In this document: positions 15,258 to 24,169 of the stretch, piece after piece
Layout: every line of letters starts with the position of its first letter
Numbering within the stretch: the first letter of the stretch is position 1
From: Actinomyces denticolens
GTDB lineage: Bacteria; Actinomycetota; Actinomycetes; Actinomycetales; Actinomycetaceae
NCBI RefSeq assembly: GCF_002072185.1
Contig: NZ_MVIW01000003.1
Location: forward strand, 62,001-126,000
Length of the DNA stretch: 64,000 bases
Direction of reading: 5' to 3'
Translations under genes and position numbers: made by a program
Notes under the pieces: generated by a model
Database searches by the model: none
What the model saw: only the letters and a program-made list of their open reading frames with translations
What the model was told of the DNA's origin: nothing

Positions 15258-18203
15258 GTGCCACCCATCGCGCTCGTCGTTCAATCACTGTCCTCCCATG
15301 CCCCGGCGGAGCCCAAGACCTTCACCGAGCCGTTCCGGGTGGGCCGCACGCCCGACTGCCAGGTCCAGGTCAACCACCCGCTGGTCTCGCGCCACCACCT
15401 CATCGTGCGGCCCGAGCCCGCCGGCTGGTACGTGCTGTGCGAGGGCCGCAACGGGATGCTGGTCGACGGCGTCCCGGTGCGGGAGGCCTTCATCACCCAC
15501 GGCACGCGCGTCCAGCTCGGCGATGCCTCCGGGCCGGCGATCGCGCTGACCCCCGTGGGCGGCCCCGTCGCCCCTCCCGCCGCCCCCGGGGCGCCCCAGA
15601 TGGGGATGCCGATGGGGCCGCCGCCCGGGCAGCCCATGATGCCGCCGATGGGGGTGCCCGCGGGACCGCCACCGGGGCAGTACCCGCCCGCGATGGGACG
15701 CCCCGCCCCGCAGGGCCCGCAGGGGTTGGCGGGAGCCCCCGGACCGATGCCCATGGGGCCGGCCGGGGCGCCCGGGCAGCCCTCCCCTTACGCCGACGGC
15801 GCCGCGGGGATCACCCAGGTCCCCGGCCCGCAGCAGCCCCCCGCGGGCCAGAAGCCCTCGCCACGGGACTCGGACCAGACGATGGCCCGCCCCGATCCTC
15901 GTCCCGCCCCGCCGGAGAGCCGCGCCGATCGCGCCGAGGCCTCCGCGGGGGGCGCAGTGGCCGCCGGCGCTCCGGAGGGCGCGGCGGATGGGACCGCCGG
16001 GACCGGGGCTCCCTATGGGACGAGCGCGGAGACGCTTCTGGCCGCCTCAGCGCCGAGCGCCGGCGCCCCGTCCGGATCCGCGGCCTCGGCCGCGCCCTCC
16101 GCCGAGGACGTGGACCGCATGCGCGCGCCCGTGCGCCGCCAGACGATCCAGGCCTTCCGCATCAAGGCCGCCGGGACGATCGGCCGGGCGCCGGACAACG
16201 CCCTCGTCCTCGACGACCCGCTCGTCTCCAAGCACCATGCCAGGATCGAGCCGACGCCGCAGGGCATTCTCATCACGGACTTGGGCTCGACGAACGGCAT
16301 CTACCTGGGGCCCCAGAGGGTGCCGCGCGTCCTGGTGACGCAGCCGAGCATCGTCGGCATCGGCTCGACCTTCATCGCGGTCAACCCCGACGGCACCTGC
16401 GAGGTGCAGGTCAACGCGGGCACCGGCGGCGAGCTCATCGGCCAGGACCTGGTCTTCGAGGTGAACGGCGGGGACCTGCGCCTCCTCGACGGCGTGTCCT
16501 TCTCCCTGCCCGGCAATGAGCTGCTCGCCGTCGTCGGCCCCTCCGGCGCGGGCAAGTCGACTCTGCTCAAGGCCCTGACCGGTGAGCAGAAGGCCCAGCA
16601 CGGCCAGGTGCTCTTCGACGGGATCGACGTCTACGACCACTACCCGATCATGCGCAACAAGATCGGCGTGGTCCCCCAGAACGACGTCGTCCACCAGGCG
16701 CTCACGGTCCAGCAGACGATGGACTACGCCGCCGAGCTCCGGTTCGCCAAGGACGTGGCCAAGGAGGAGCGGCGCCGCAGGATCGCCGAGGTGCTGGAGG
16801 ACCTCGACCTGACCCAGCACGTGGACAAGCGGGTCAAGAAGCTCTCCGGCGGCCAGCGCAAGCGGGTCTCGACGGCGATCGAGCTGCTGACCCGCCCCTC
16901 CCTGCTGTTCCTCGACGAGCCGACATCGGGCCTCGATCCTCAGCTCGACCGCGACGTCATGGACCTGCTGGCGAACCTCGCGCATGGCACCCGGCCGGGC
17001 GACACGGGGCGCACGGTCGTCGTGGTCACTCACAACGAGAACCACATCGACCGGGCGGACAAGGTCCTCATCCTGGCCGCCGGCGGCAAGCCCGTGTACT
17101 ACGGCCCTCCCCAGCAGATCCTGACCCACTTCCGGCAGCGCCACGCCGAGCTGACCAGCCAGGGCAGACTCAAGCTCTACGCGCCCAAGGGGGACTTCGC
17201 CGACCCTCCCGCCATCGATGGCTTCGCCGATGTGTACGCCCTCATCCGCAACCACACCCCCGAGCTGAGGCAGTACCTCGAGGCGACCGTGCCCTCGACC
17301 CGCCGTGGCGCCGCCCCCGCCAAGGAGCGGGAGGTGGACGCCTCCACGAAGCGGATCCCCAAGCAGTCGGCGCTGCGGCAGATGTCCACCCTGGTGCGCA
17401 GGCACCTGCGGATCATCGCCGCGGACCCGTCCTACCTCATGTTCATGCTGGCGCTGCCCGTGGTCATGGGGCTGCTGACCAAGGCGATCCCGGGCAGCGA
17501 TGGCTTCTCCATGCCGGTGATCCCCGAGCCGACCGCCTCGCAGCCCTGCATCTACTACTCCAACCAGGCGCTGCAGCTCCTCGTCATCCTGGTGACGGGC
17601 GCGGCGTTCTCCGGGATGTCGGTGACGATCCGCGAGCTCATCGGGGAGCGGGACGTGTTCCTGCGCGAGAAGGCTGTCGGCCTGCGCTCGGGCTCGTACC
17701 TGCTGGCCAAGACGATCGTGCTCGCGCTCATCGTCACCGTTCAGATCAGCCTCATGGTGGGGATCTCCCTGGCCCTCAACAAGGCCCCCTCAACCGCGAT
17801 CCTCATGGGATCACCCGTGCTCGAGCTCGCCGTCGGCCTGTGGGCGGTGGCCTTCGCCTCAGGCCTCCTGGGACTGGCGATCTCCGCCTATGTGTCCAGC
17901 TCGGAGCAGGTCATGCCGATCCTCGTCGTCTCGATCATGGCCCAGCTCGTGCTCTCCGGCGGGATCATCCCCGTGGCGGGCAAGGCCGTGTTCGAGCAGT
18001 TGGCCTGGTTCATGCCCTCGCGCTGGGGCTTCGCGATGACGGCCGGGACGGTCGACCTCAACACCATCAACCCCCCTCACGCCGACGATCTGTGGGATCA
18101 CACCTCGACGCAATGGCTGGCCGACCTCGGCGCACTGGGGGTCATCCTCGTCGTCGCGTTGACCGTGTGCTACGTGGGGCTGTGGCGCCGGGGCCGCCGC
18201 TGA
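15258..18203 (+). CDS. FHA-FHA-ABC exporter (ABCG-like half transporter, Rv1747-type)
   Basis: This 981-residue protein has an N-terminal FHA domain (about 20-95: VGRTPDCQVQVNHPLVSRHH). A Pro/Gly/Met-rich linker of about 190 residues follows, then a second FHA (about 300-375: IGRAPDN and LVSKHHARI with GSTNGIYL). The ABC ATPase spans about 400-640, with Walker A GPSGAGKST, signature LSGGQRKRV and Walker B LLFLDEPTSGLD. An ABC2-type membrane domain (about 705-981) has six hydrophobic helices. Mycobacterium tuberculosis Rv1747 has the same order and is controlled by kinase PknF through phosphothreonines bound by FHA. Here a Ser/Thr kinase gene is convergent with a six-base gap. The GTG start has GGAAGGA upstream. 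The exported substrate is unknown; a lipid or cell-envelope molecule is plausible. Confidence 0.9.
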   Translation: MPPIALVVQSLSSHAPAEPKTFTEPFRVGRTPDCQVQVNHPLVSRHHLIVRPEPAGWYVLCEGRNGMLVDGVPVREAFITHGTRVQLGDASGPAIALTPVGGPVAPPAAPGAPQMGMPMGPPPGQPMMPPMGVPAGPPPGQYPPAMGRPAPQGPQGLAGAPGPMPMGPAGAPGQPSPYADGAAGITQVPGPQQPPAGQKPSPRDSDQTMARPDPRPAPPESRADRAEASAGGAVAAGAPEGAADGTAGTGAPYGTSAETLLAASAPSAGAPSGSAASAAPSAEDVDRMRAPVRRQTIQAFRIKAAGTIGRAPDNALVLDDPLVSKHHARIEPTPQGILITDLGSTNGIYLGPQRVPRVLVTQPSIVGIGSTFIAVNPDGTCEVQVNAGTGGELIGQDLVFEVNGGDLRLLDGVSFSLPGNELLAVVGPSGAGKSTLLKALTGEQKAQHGQVLFDGIDVYDHYPIMRNKIGVVPQNDVVHQALTVQQTMDYAAELRFAKDVAKEERRRRIAEVLEDLDLTQHVDKRVKKLSGGQRKRVSTAIELLTRPSLLFLDEPTSGLDPQLDRDVMDLLANLAHGTRPGDTGRTVVVVTHNENHIDRADKVLILAAGGKPVYYGPPQQILTHFRQRHAELTSQGRLKLYAPKGDFADPPAIDGFADVYALIRNHTPELRQYLEATVPSTRRGAAPAKEREVDASTKRIPKQSALRQMSTLVRRHLRIIAADPSYLMFMLALPVVMGLLTKAIPGSDGFSMPVIPEPTASQPCIYYSNQALQLLVILVTGAAFSGMSVTIRELIGERDVFLREKAVGLRSGSYLLAKTIVLALIVTVQISLMVGISLALNKAPSTAILMGSPVLELAVGLWAVAFASGLLGLAISAYVSSSEQVMPILVVSIMAQLVLSGGIIPVAGKAVFEQLAWFMPSRWGFAMTAGTVDLNTINPPHADDLWDHTSTQWLADLGALGVILVVALTVCYVGLWRRGRR

Positions 18204-18209
18204 GCGGCC

Positions 18210-21032
18210 TCAGCCGTTGGCGCGGTAGAGGGCGTACTCGCCGTTCAAAGCGGAGTTGGCCTGCCAGATCAGGAAGAGGTTGCGCAGACCGGCCGGATCG
18301 ATGCCCGCCGCCCGGACCGCCGAGCCCTCCGCCTCGGCGCCCCGGCCGGGCACCGCCGCCCAGGCGCCCGGGACGCGCCACAGCTCAGCACCGGTCGATG
18401 GGTCGTAGGCCCCGAGGATGTCTTCCTTGTCCGGGATGCCCGGGGTCGAGCCGCCGAGTTGGACGAGGATCGCCTTGTCGTCAGCGGTCCAGCCGACGGG
18501 GTTGATGCGGCATCTGTCGTTCACTTCCTTGGGCGGGATGGACAGCGAGGTGGCGCCGACCGTCGCCGTGCAGGCCTCGGAGTCGACGGTGACCACATCC
18601 ATGCGGTCCGCCCCCGCCACGAGGGTCTTGCCGTCAGAATTGGGGTCCTGGAGGCTCGGGAGCCTCATGGATCCCTTGAGATCGATCTCGCCCCCCTGGA
18701 TCCCCTCCTGGCCCGCCCGCTGGAGGATCTCCAGGAGGCGCTTGGGCGTCACGGGGCCGGAGAGCGCCCAGGAGCTCCGGCCGGGGTCGGTGGCGGTGCC
18801 GACACTGCTGCCGGCCGAGTCGTAGACCGTGCACGTGGTGCCGTCGCAGTGGTAGACGGTCTGCGGCCCGGCGTCGATGCCGATGCCCCCCGGCTGCGGA
18901 TTGCTGCCGTCGAAGTCCGATGAGCTGCCCGACGAACTGTTCGCGATCTTCTTCCCGGTAGCCGAGTCGAGGACCACCGTCTGCTGCGACCACGAGTCGT
19001 AGGCCTCGATGAAGCCATCGCGGATGATCGCCTTCTGATACTCGCCGCGCACGGTCCACACCGTGTTCCCGGCACTGTCCAGGGCCATGAGGTTGCCTTC
19101 ATAGCTTCCGCTGTGGACGATCGCCCGCGTCCCGTCCGAGCCCATGGGAGTCTGGTCCTTGGCCAGGGGGGAGGCGCTCTCCGTCGCCGTCCCGTCAGCA
19201 GCGAGGGACACCAGGACGGATGCGCTCGCACCGTTCCTCTGGCAGATCACCTGGCGCTCGGTCCAGAACGCGACCGCGCTGTTGCACTCCCCCGTCCAGA
19301 CGGCCTCCTGGGAGGAGGAGGCCAGGTCGTAGAGGGAGAACGTGTTGAACTTCCCCACCCCACTGCCCTTGGCTAGCATCACCGATCCCTCGGGGGACAG
19401 CCGGAACTCCTCGTCGATGCCCGTGAGCTCCAGGACGGAATCGGCGCCGCTGCCCGCGGCGATGCCCGAGGTCCACCCCATGGCCGACCGCCCTTCGGTC
19501 CCCGCGCTGCGGAGCCACCACCACGCGCCGCCTGCGGCGAGCGAGAGGACGAGGAGGACGGCCAGACCGCCCAGCGCCATCCTGCGTCGCCGCCGCCTGC
19601 GGGGAGGGGCGGCGCCGTCGGCGACCAACCCCGGCGGGGAGTAGGCCGCGGCCGGCAGTGAGGGGCTCCCCGGGCCTCCCCCGGGCACCGCTCCGGACCA
19701 CCCCTGGCCGGGGCCGGCAGCACCCACTCCGCCCGGCATGACGGCGGTGGTGGGCACGGTCCCGGCCGAGCTCATGAGCGTTGCCCGCTGCGCGCCGTCG
19801 GAAGCCGGCGAGCTCCCCATGGCGATCGTCGGCGCGGCCCGCCCGGCCTGGCCCGGGGACAGCCACGGGGCGGCCATGGTCGGGGGCGTGGAAGCGCTCG
19901 CGGCGAGGGTCTCCGCATGCCCCGCCGGATCCGATTCGGAAGGGCCGGATGCCGTGGTCGGGGTGGAGGCAGCTCCCCCGCCTCCAGCGGCGGGATCCAT
20001 CGCCTCCTCCCAGCCGTAGGGCATGACCGAGGGCATGGTCGGGGGCGGGGAGGCGAGGGCCGCCGTGGCCGGCAGGCCCTGGAGCGCCGGGACCATCTGC
20101 TCCAGGCTCTCCGCGACCCGCTGCATCGTGGGGCGGAGGTCGGGGCGCTTGGCGAGCATGGAGGCGATGAGGTTCCACAGGTCGTCGGGGATGCCCGCGG
20201 GGCGGCCCGGGTCGCGCTGGGCGTGCTGGGCGAGCACCTGGACGGGCTGGCCCACATAGGGCGGGACTCCGCAGGCGAGCTCGTACAGGACGATGCCCAG
20301 GGCGTAGACGTCCGCGGCGGGGGCGGGCTGGGCGCCCGCAATCGTCTCCGGCGCCATGTAGAGGGGGGTTCCGACAGCGCCGGTTCCTGTGACCGTGGCC
20401 AGCGAATCGCAGATGCGCGCGATACCGAAGTCCGCGATCCTGGGGATCGGGGCGACGATGCCACCGTCGCCCCAGGTGGTCACCGCCGAGGGGGTCATCG
20501 TGGCGGCGGCATCGGAGGGCGCCTGGTCGGGCGACGGCCCGGCCGGGGAGGCGTGCCGCCCGCGGCGCGCATCGGCCTGCCAGTTCTCCAACAGGATGTT
20601 GGCTGGCTTGATGTCCCTGTGAACCACGCCGGCGGCGTGGACGGCGACGAGGCCCTCGGCGATCCGCGCGCCCAGGCGCGCCAGCGCGGCGGGCGGGAGG
20701 GGGCCGGTGGACATGATCGCCTCGCGCAGGTCAGGCCCCGGCACGTAATCCATGACGATCGCGAAGGTCGTGCCCTCGACCACCATGTCGCGCACGGCGA
20801 TGACGTAGGGCGAGTGGACGCGCATGAGGGTGGCGCGCTCACGCACGAAGCGCTCGACGACGCTGGGGTCCTCGATGAGGTCGGCCCGCAGGACCTTGAC
20901 CGCCAGAGGAGCGGAGTCGTCCGCCCTCTCGGTCCTGCTGGCGAGCCACACCTCCCCCTGGGCGCCGCGCCCGATCCGCTCATTGAGCACGTAGGAACTG
21001 CCGAGCGGACGCGGCTCATCGGGGGATGTCAT
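18210..21032 (-). CDS. Transmembrane Ser/Thr protein kinase with predicted beta-propeller ectodomain
   Basis: This 940-residue protein has an N-terminal Hanks-type kinase (about 15-280). It shows the glycine loop GRGAQGEVWLA, the lysine in LAVKVL, catalytic VVHRDIKPANILL and a DFGIA magnesium loop. A Pro/Ser/Thr/Ala-rich juxtamembrane linker (about 320-470) is a likely phospho-target. A polybasic run precedes a single transmembrane helix (about 486-508: MALGGLAVLLVLSLAAGG). The remaining 430 residues are extracytoplasmic and contain repeated Trp/Gly/Asp strands typical of PQQ/WD-type propellers. There are no PASTA repeats, so this is not PknB. It probably phosphorylates the neighbouring FHA-ABC exporter. 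The start has GGAG seven bases upstream. Confidence 0.88.
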   Translation of the reverse strand: MTSPDEPRPLGSSYVLNERIGRGAQGEVWLASRTERADDSAPLAVKVLRADLIEDPSVVERFVRERATLMRVHSPYVIAVRDMVVEGTTFAIVMDYVPGPDLREAIMSTGPLPPAALARLGARIAEGLVAVHAAGVVHRDIKPANILLENWQADARRGRHASPAGPSPDQAPSDAAATMTPSAVTTWGDGGIVAPIPRIADFGIARICDSLATVTGTGAVGTPLYMAPETIAGAQPAPAADVYALGIVLYELACGVPPYVGQPVQVLAQHAQRDPGRPAGIPDDLWNLIASMLAKRPDLRPTMQRVAESLEQMVPALQGLPATAALASPPPTMPSVMPYGWEEAMDPAAGGGGAASTPTTASGPSESDPAGHAETLAASASTPPTMAAPWLSPGQAGRAAPTIAMGSSPASDGAQRATLMSSAGTVPTTAVMPGGVGAAGPGQGWSGAVPGGGPGSPSLPAAAYSPPGLVADGAAPPRRRRRRRMALGGLAVLLVLSLAAGGAWWWLRSAGTEGRSAMGWTSGIAAGSGADSVLELTGIDEEFRLSPEGSVMLAKGSGVGKFNTFSLYDLASSSQEAVWTGECNSAVAFWTERQVICQRNGASASVLVSLAADGTATESASPLAKDQTPMGSDGTRAIVHSGSYEGNLMALDSAGNTVWTVRGEYQKAIIRDGFIEAYDSWSQQTVVLDSATGKKIANSSSGSSSDFDGSNPQPGGIGIDAGPQTVYHCDGTTCTVYDSAGSSVGTATDPGRSSWALSGPVTPKRLLEILQRAGQEGIQGGEIDLKGSMRLPSLQDPNSDGKTLVAGADRMDVVTVDSEACTATVGATSLSIPPKEVNDRCRINPVGWTADDKAILVQLGGSTPGIPDKEDILGAYDPSTGAELWRVPGAWAAVPGRGAEAEGSAVRAAGIDPAGLRNLFLIWQANSALNGEYALYRANG

Positions 21033-21161
21033 CGAGGATCTCCGTGATCTGCGAGGCGAGGACTGGCACTGGGACCGAATCTACGTCAGGCTGCCGACCA
21101 ATGGGGAGCCATTGGGGAGGAGTGGCGCCGAGGGGAACCAGCCGGGTTAGACTGCTGGCCC

Positions 21162-21800
21162 GTGAGCCGACAGATAACGACCTCGGATCCCCTGGTGTGG
21201 ATCGACTGCGAGATGACCGGCCTCGACCTGGGCGCCGACGCGCTCATCGAGGTCGCGGTCATCGTGACGGATTACGAGCTGGTCCCACTGGGCGAGGGCA
21301 TCGACGTGCTCATCAAGCCCCCGGCAGCCGCCCTGGAGCAGATGGGCGACTACGTGCGCTCCATGCACTCCTCCTCGGGCCTGCTCGATGAGCTCGATGG
21401 CGGGCTGAGCATGGCCGAGGCGCAGCGCGTGGTGCTCGACCACGTCCGCTCCCTCGTCCCCACCGCGCGCACGGCCCAGCTCGCGGGCAACTCGGTGGGC
21501 ACGGACAAGGCCTTCCTCGCGCGCGACATGCCCGATCTCATCGACTACCTTCACTACCGGGTGGTGGATGTGTCCTCCATCAAGGAGCTGGCCAAGCGCT
21601 GGTTCCCCAGGACCTTCTTCCAGGCCCCCCAGAAGCAGGGCGGGCACCGCGCGCTCGCCGACATCCTGGAGTCCATCGACGAGTTGCGCTACTACCGCGC
21701 CGTGCTGTTTCCCGACGGCGAGGGCCCCTCCTCCGAGGAGTGCCGCGCGATCGCCTCCCGGATCCTGGCCAGCCCGACGACGGCGGCCGGCCGGGCCTGA
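21162..21800 (+). CDS. orn: Oligoribonuclease
   Basis: This 212-residue DEDDh 3'-5' exonuclease degrades di- to pentaribonucleotides and, in many bacteria, the c-di-GMP product pGpG. WIDCEMTGLD supplies the first Asp/Glu pair, and AGNSVGTDKAFLARDMPDLI and GGHRALADILESI provide the later acidic residues and histidine. Length matches the family. The start is a GTG with no Shine-Dalgarno. A TAGACT element lies eight bases upstream, so the mRNA is probably leaderless. The gene diverges from the kinase gene. Confidence 0.94.
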   Translation: MSRQITTSDPLVWIDCEMTGLDLGADALIEVAVIVTDYELVPLGEGIDVLIKPPAAALEQMGDYVRSMHSSSGLLDELDGGLSMAEAQRVVLDHVRSLVPTARTAQLAGNSVGTDKAFLARDMPDLIDYLHYRVVDVSSIKELAKRWFPRTFFQAPQKQGGHRALADILESIDELRYYRAVLFPDGEGPSSEECRAIASRILASPTTAAGRA

Positions 21801-21887
21801 GGGCGGCGCCGAGAAGCGCGCCGGAGCCGGACGGCGGTCGGGATGACAGCGCCGGGCGAGGGCGTGACGCAGTCCACGGCCCCTGGT

Positions 21888-21917
21888 TTGCCGGAGGTCT
21901 GAGCGAGCCGATACAGT
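21888..21917 (+). promoter_or_regulatory. Putative promoter of tRNA-His
   Basis: TTGCCG at 21888-21893 and TACAGT at 21912-21917 are separated by 18 bases and lie about 42 bases before the tRNA. Both match sigma-70-type hexamers moderately. Confidence 0.4.
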
Positions 21918-21958
21918 ACCGATTCGTCGCGGTCCCACTCATCGTGGGCGCTGCGCAT

Positions 21959-22032
21959 GGTGGCTGTAGCTCAGTTGGCAGAGCGCTTGGTTGTGGTCCA
22001 GGAGGTCGCGGGTTCAAGCCCCGTCAGCCACC
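21959..22032 (+). tRNA. tRNA-His (anticodon GTG)
   Basis: The acceptor GTGGCTG pairs with CAGCCAC, the D-stem is GCTC/GAGC, and the anticodon arm is CTTGG-TTGTGGT-CCAGG. The anticodon GTG specifies histidine. The extra G at -1 (21959) pairs with C73, the histidine identity element. CCA is not encoded. Confidence 0.95.
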
Positions 22033-22104
22033 CCGCCAATGAGGTCCTCTCATCGGGGTGAGGTCACCCGTGCAGAGGCCTCGCGTTCACAGTAGCCTCG
22101 GGGA

Positions 22105-22497
22105 ATGCAGACGATTTCCACCTCGCCACGACCCATCGTGGGCTGGAGCCTCATGGGGGTCGGCGCACTCCACACCCTTGTCGGCCTGTCATCCCAATGG
22201 CCGCTGATCGAGGCCTCTCTCGCCGAGGGCGGGATCGGGACCTGGGCGTCCAGCGCCGAGCGGGCGTCCGCCTACTGGTTCCTCGTGGCGGGGGCGGCCC
22301 TCCTCCTGCTGGGAGGAACCGTCGCCGCCCTCGAGCACCACCGGCGGGCGCTTCCATGGGGAGTCCTCGCGGGCCTGGCCGCCCTGACGATCGCGGGCAT
22401 CATCACGATGCCCGCCTCAGGATTCTGGTTCCTGGCAGTCCCCCTGGCCCTGGGGCTCCTGCGCCACCGGGCGGGCCCACCCGTCAGCGCGGGCTGA
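22105..22497 (+). CDS. Small four-helix membrane protein (DUF6463-like)
   Basis: This 130-residue integral membrane protein has helices near 11-28, 55-77, 84-102 and 105-120. The start PRPIVGWSLMGVGALHTLVG and the AYWFLVAGAALLLLGG segment resemble the DUF6463 family, whose function is unknown. Its 3' end overlaps the convergent cimA gene by 14 bases. A TAGCCT element is visible about eight bases before the ATG, so the message may be leaderless. Confidence 0.75.
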   Translation: MQTISTSPRPIVGWSLMGVGALHTLVGLSSQWPLIEASLAEGGIGTWASSAERASAYWFLVAGAALLLLGGTVAALEHHRRALPWGVLAGLAALTIAGIITMPASGFWFLAVPLALGLLRHRAGPPVSAG

Positions 22498-24169
22498 CAC
22501 CGGCTCGGATCAGCCCCACGACATGCCCGTCGGTGAGGGCCTCCCACGTGGCCTCGACGATGTCCGTGCCCACTCCCACCGTGGACCAGGTGCGCTCGCC
22601 ATCGGTGAGGTCGATGAGCACCCGGATGATCGCCCGCGTGCCGCGCTCGGCGTCGAGGATCCGCACCTTGTAGTCGGTCAGCTCGAATGTCCGGATCTCC
22701 GGGTAGACCTCCGCCAGCGCGTCGCACAGGGCCGCGTCGAGCGCGTTGACCGGGCCGTTGCCCTCCCCCAGCACCGCGAAGCGGCGCCCGCCCGCCCTCA
22801 GGCGCACCGTGGCCTCGGCCTGGGTGAGGGTCGAGCCGTCGACCGGCAGGAAGCGGTCGGACCCCAGCGGGGCGGCGCGCACCGAGGCCTGCCAGGACTC
22901 AACCCGGAAGTACTCGGGCAGCTCCCCCAGCGCGTGGCGCAGCAGCAGCTCGAAGGAGCCGTCCGCGGCGTCGTAGGCGTAGCCGACGGCCTCACGGGCC
23001 TTGACCGCTTCGGCCACACGGCCCAGCACGTCGTCATCACCGGAGGCGTCGATGCCCAGCTCGCGGGCCTTGAGCTCGATCGAGGCCCGCCCCGCCATCT
23101 CCGAGACGAGCATGCTCATCGTGTTGCCCACGCGCGCCGGGTCGATGTGCTGGTAGAGATCGGGATCGACGCGGATCGCCGAGGCGTGCAGGCCCGCCTT
23201 GTGGGCGAAGGCCCTGGCCCCCGCATAGGCCTGCCGGGTGGAGGGGGCGCGGTTGGCGATCTCCCCCACGGAGCGGGAGACCCGCGAGAGCTCGGCCAGG
23301 CGCCGAGCCCGCTCGGCCTCGTCGCCCGGGAGCGCGGTGAAGCGGGTCTTGAGCTCGAGGTTCGCGATGACGGTCAGCAGTTCGGCATTGCCCGTGCGCT
23401 CCCCCATGCCGTTGACGCAGCCCTGGACCTGGCGGGCGCCGGCCTCCACCGCCGCCATCGCCCCGGCCACGGCCAGTCCGGAGTCATCATGGGTGTGGAT
23501 CCCGACGACGCAGTCGGGGTGCCCGGCGGCGTCCAGGGCCCGGCGCAGGCGGGCGATGGCGCAGGCGATGGCATCGGGGAGGGTGCCGCCATTGGTATCG
23601 CAGGCGATGACGGCACTGGCGCCGGCGCGGGCTGCGGCCAGGGCGGCCTCGATCCCGTAGGAGTGGCCATCGGCGTCCCTTCGCAGGCCGTCGAAGAAGT
23701 GCTCCAGGTCGATCATCGTCTCCCGACCCGCCCCCGCCAGCAGGGCCGTCGAATCGGCGACCATGCGCAGGTTCTCCTCGCACGTAGTGCGCAGGGCCCG
23801 CTCGACGTGCAGCGGATCGGACTTCGCCACGAGTGTGATCGCACCGGCCCCGCAGTCCAGGAGGGCGCGCAGGCCAGGATCCTCTGCGGCGGGGACGCCC
23901 GGTCGGCGGGTGGCGCCGAAGGCCACGAGCCTGGCGGTGGACAGCTCCAGTCCCCCCGCCCGCGCGAAGAGCTCGGTGTCCTTGGGGATGGCGCCGGGCC
24001 AGCCCGCCTCGATGTAGGCCGCGCCGAGCTCGTCGAGGAGGGCGATGACGGCGAGCTTGTCCCCCACGGTGAAGGAGACGCCCTGCTGCTGGGCGCCGTC
24101 GCGAAGCGTCGTGTCGTAGATGGCGATGGCGTCACCGCCGGCGGTCGGGGCCGCGCTACCGGGTCCCAT
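22484..24169 (-). CDS. cimA: Citramalate synthase
   Basis: This 561-residue enzyme condenses pyruvate and acetyl-CoA to (R)-citramalate, giving 2-oxobutyrate for isoleucine without threonine deaminase. The HMGL-like barrel opens with YDTTLRDGAQQQGVSFTV and carries the metal-binding GIHTHDDSGLA. Residues about 440-545 form the LeuA-type regulatory dimerisation domain. The YDTTLRDGAQQQG start and overall length fit CimA better than LeuA or NifV. GAAGGAGG precedes the ATG. The other branched-chain genes (ilvBNC, leuB, ilvE) lie 24-30 kb to the right. The 3' end overlaps the neighbouring small membrane-protein gene. Confidence 0.9.
   Translation of the reverse strand: MGPGSAAPTAGGDAIAIYDTTLRDGAQQQGVSFTVGDKLAVIALLDELGAAYIEAGWPGAIPKDTELFARAGGLELSTARLVAFGATRRPGVPAAEDPGLRALLDCGAGAITLVAKSDPLHVERALRTTCEENLRMVADSTALLAGAGRETMIDLEHFFDGLRRDADGHSYGIEAALAAARAGASAVIACDTNGGTLPDAIACAIARLRRALDAAGHPDCVVGIHTHDDSGLAVAGAMAAVEAGARQVQGCVNGMGERTGNAELLTVIANLELKTRFTALPGDEAERARRLAELSRVSRSVGEIANRAPSTRQAYAGARAFAHKAGLHASAIRVDPDLYQHIDPARVGNTMSMLVSEMAGRASIELKARELGIDASGDDDVLGRVAEAVKAREAVGYAYDAADGSFELLLRHALGELPEYFRVESWQASVRAAPLGSDRFLPVDGSTLTQAEATVRLRAGGRRFAVLGEGNGPVNALDAALCDALAEVYPEIRTFELTDYKVRILDAERGTRAIIRVLIDLTDGERTWSTVGVGTDIVEATWEALTDGHVVGLIRAGVSPR

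Noticed and set aside
22033-22104. Second tRNA after tRNA-His
   Set aside because: No cloverleaf can be folded in the 72 bases before the membrane-protein gene.
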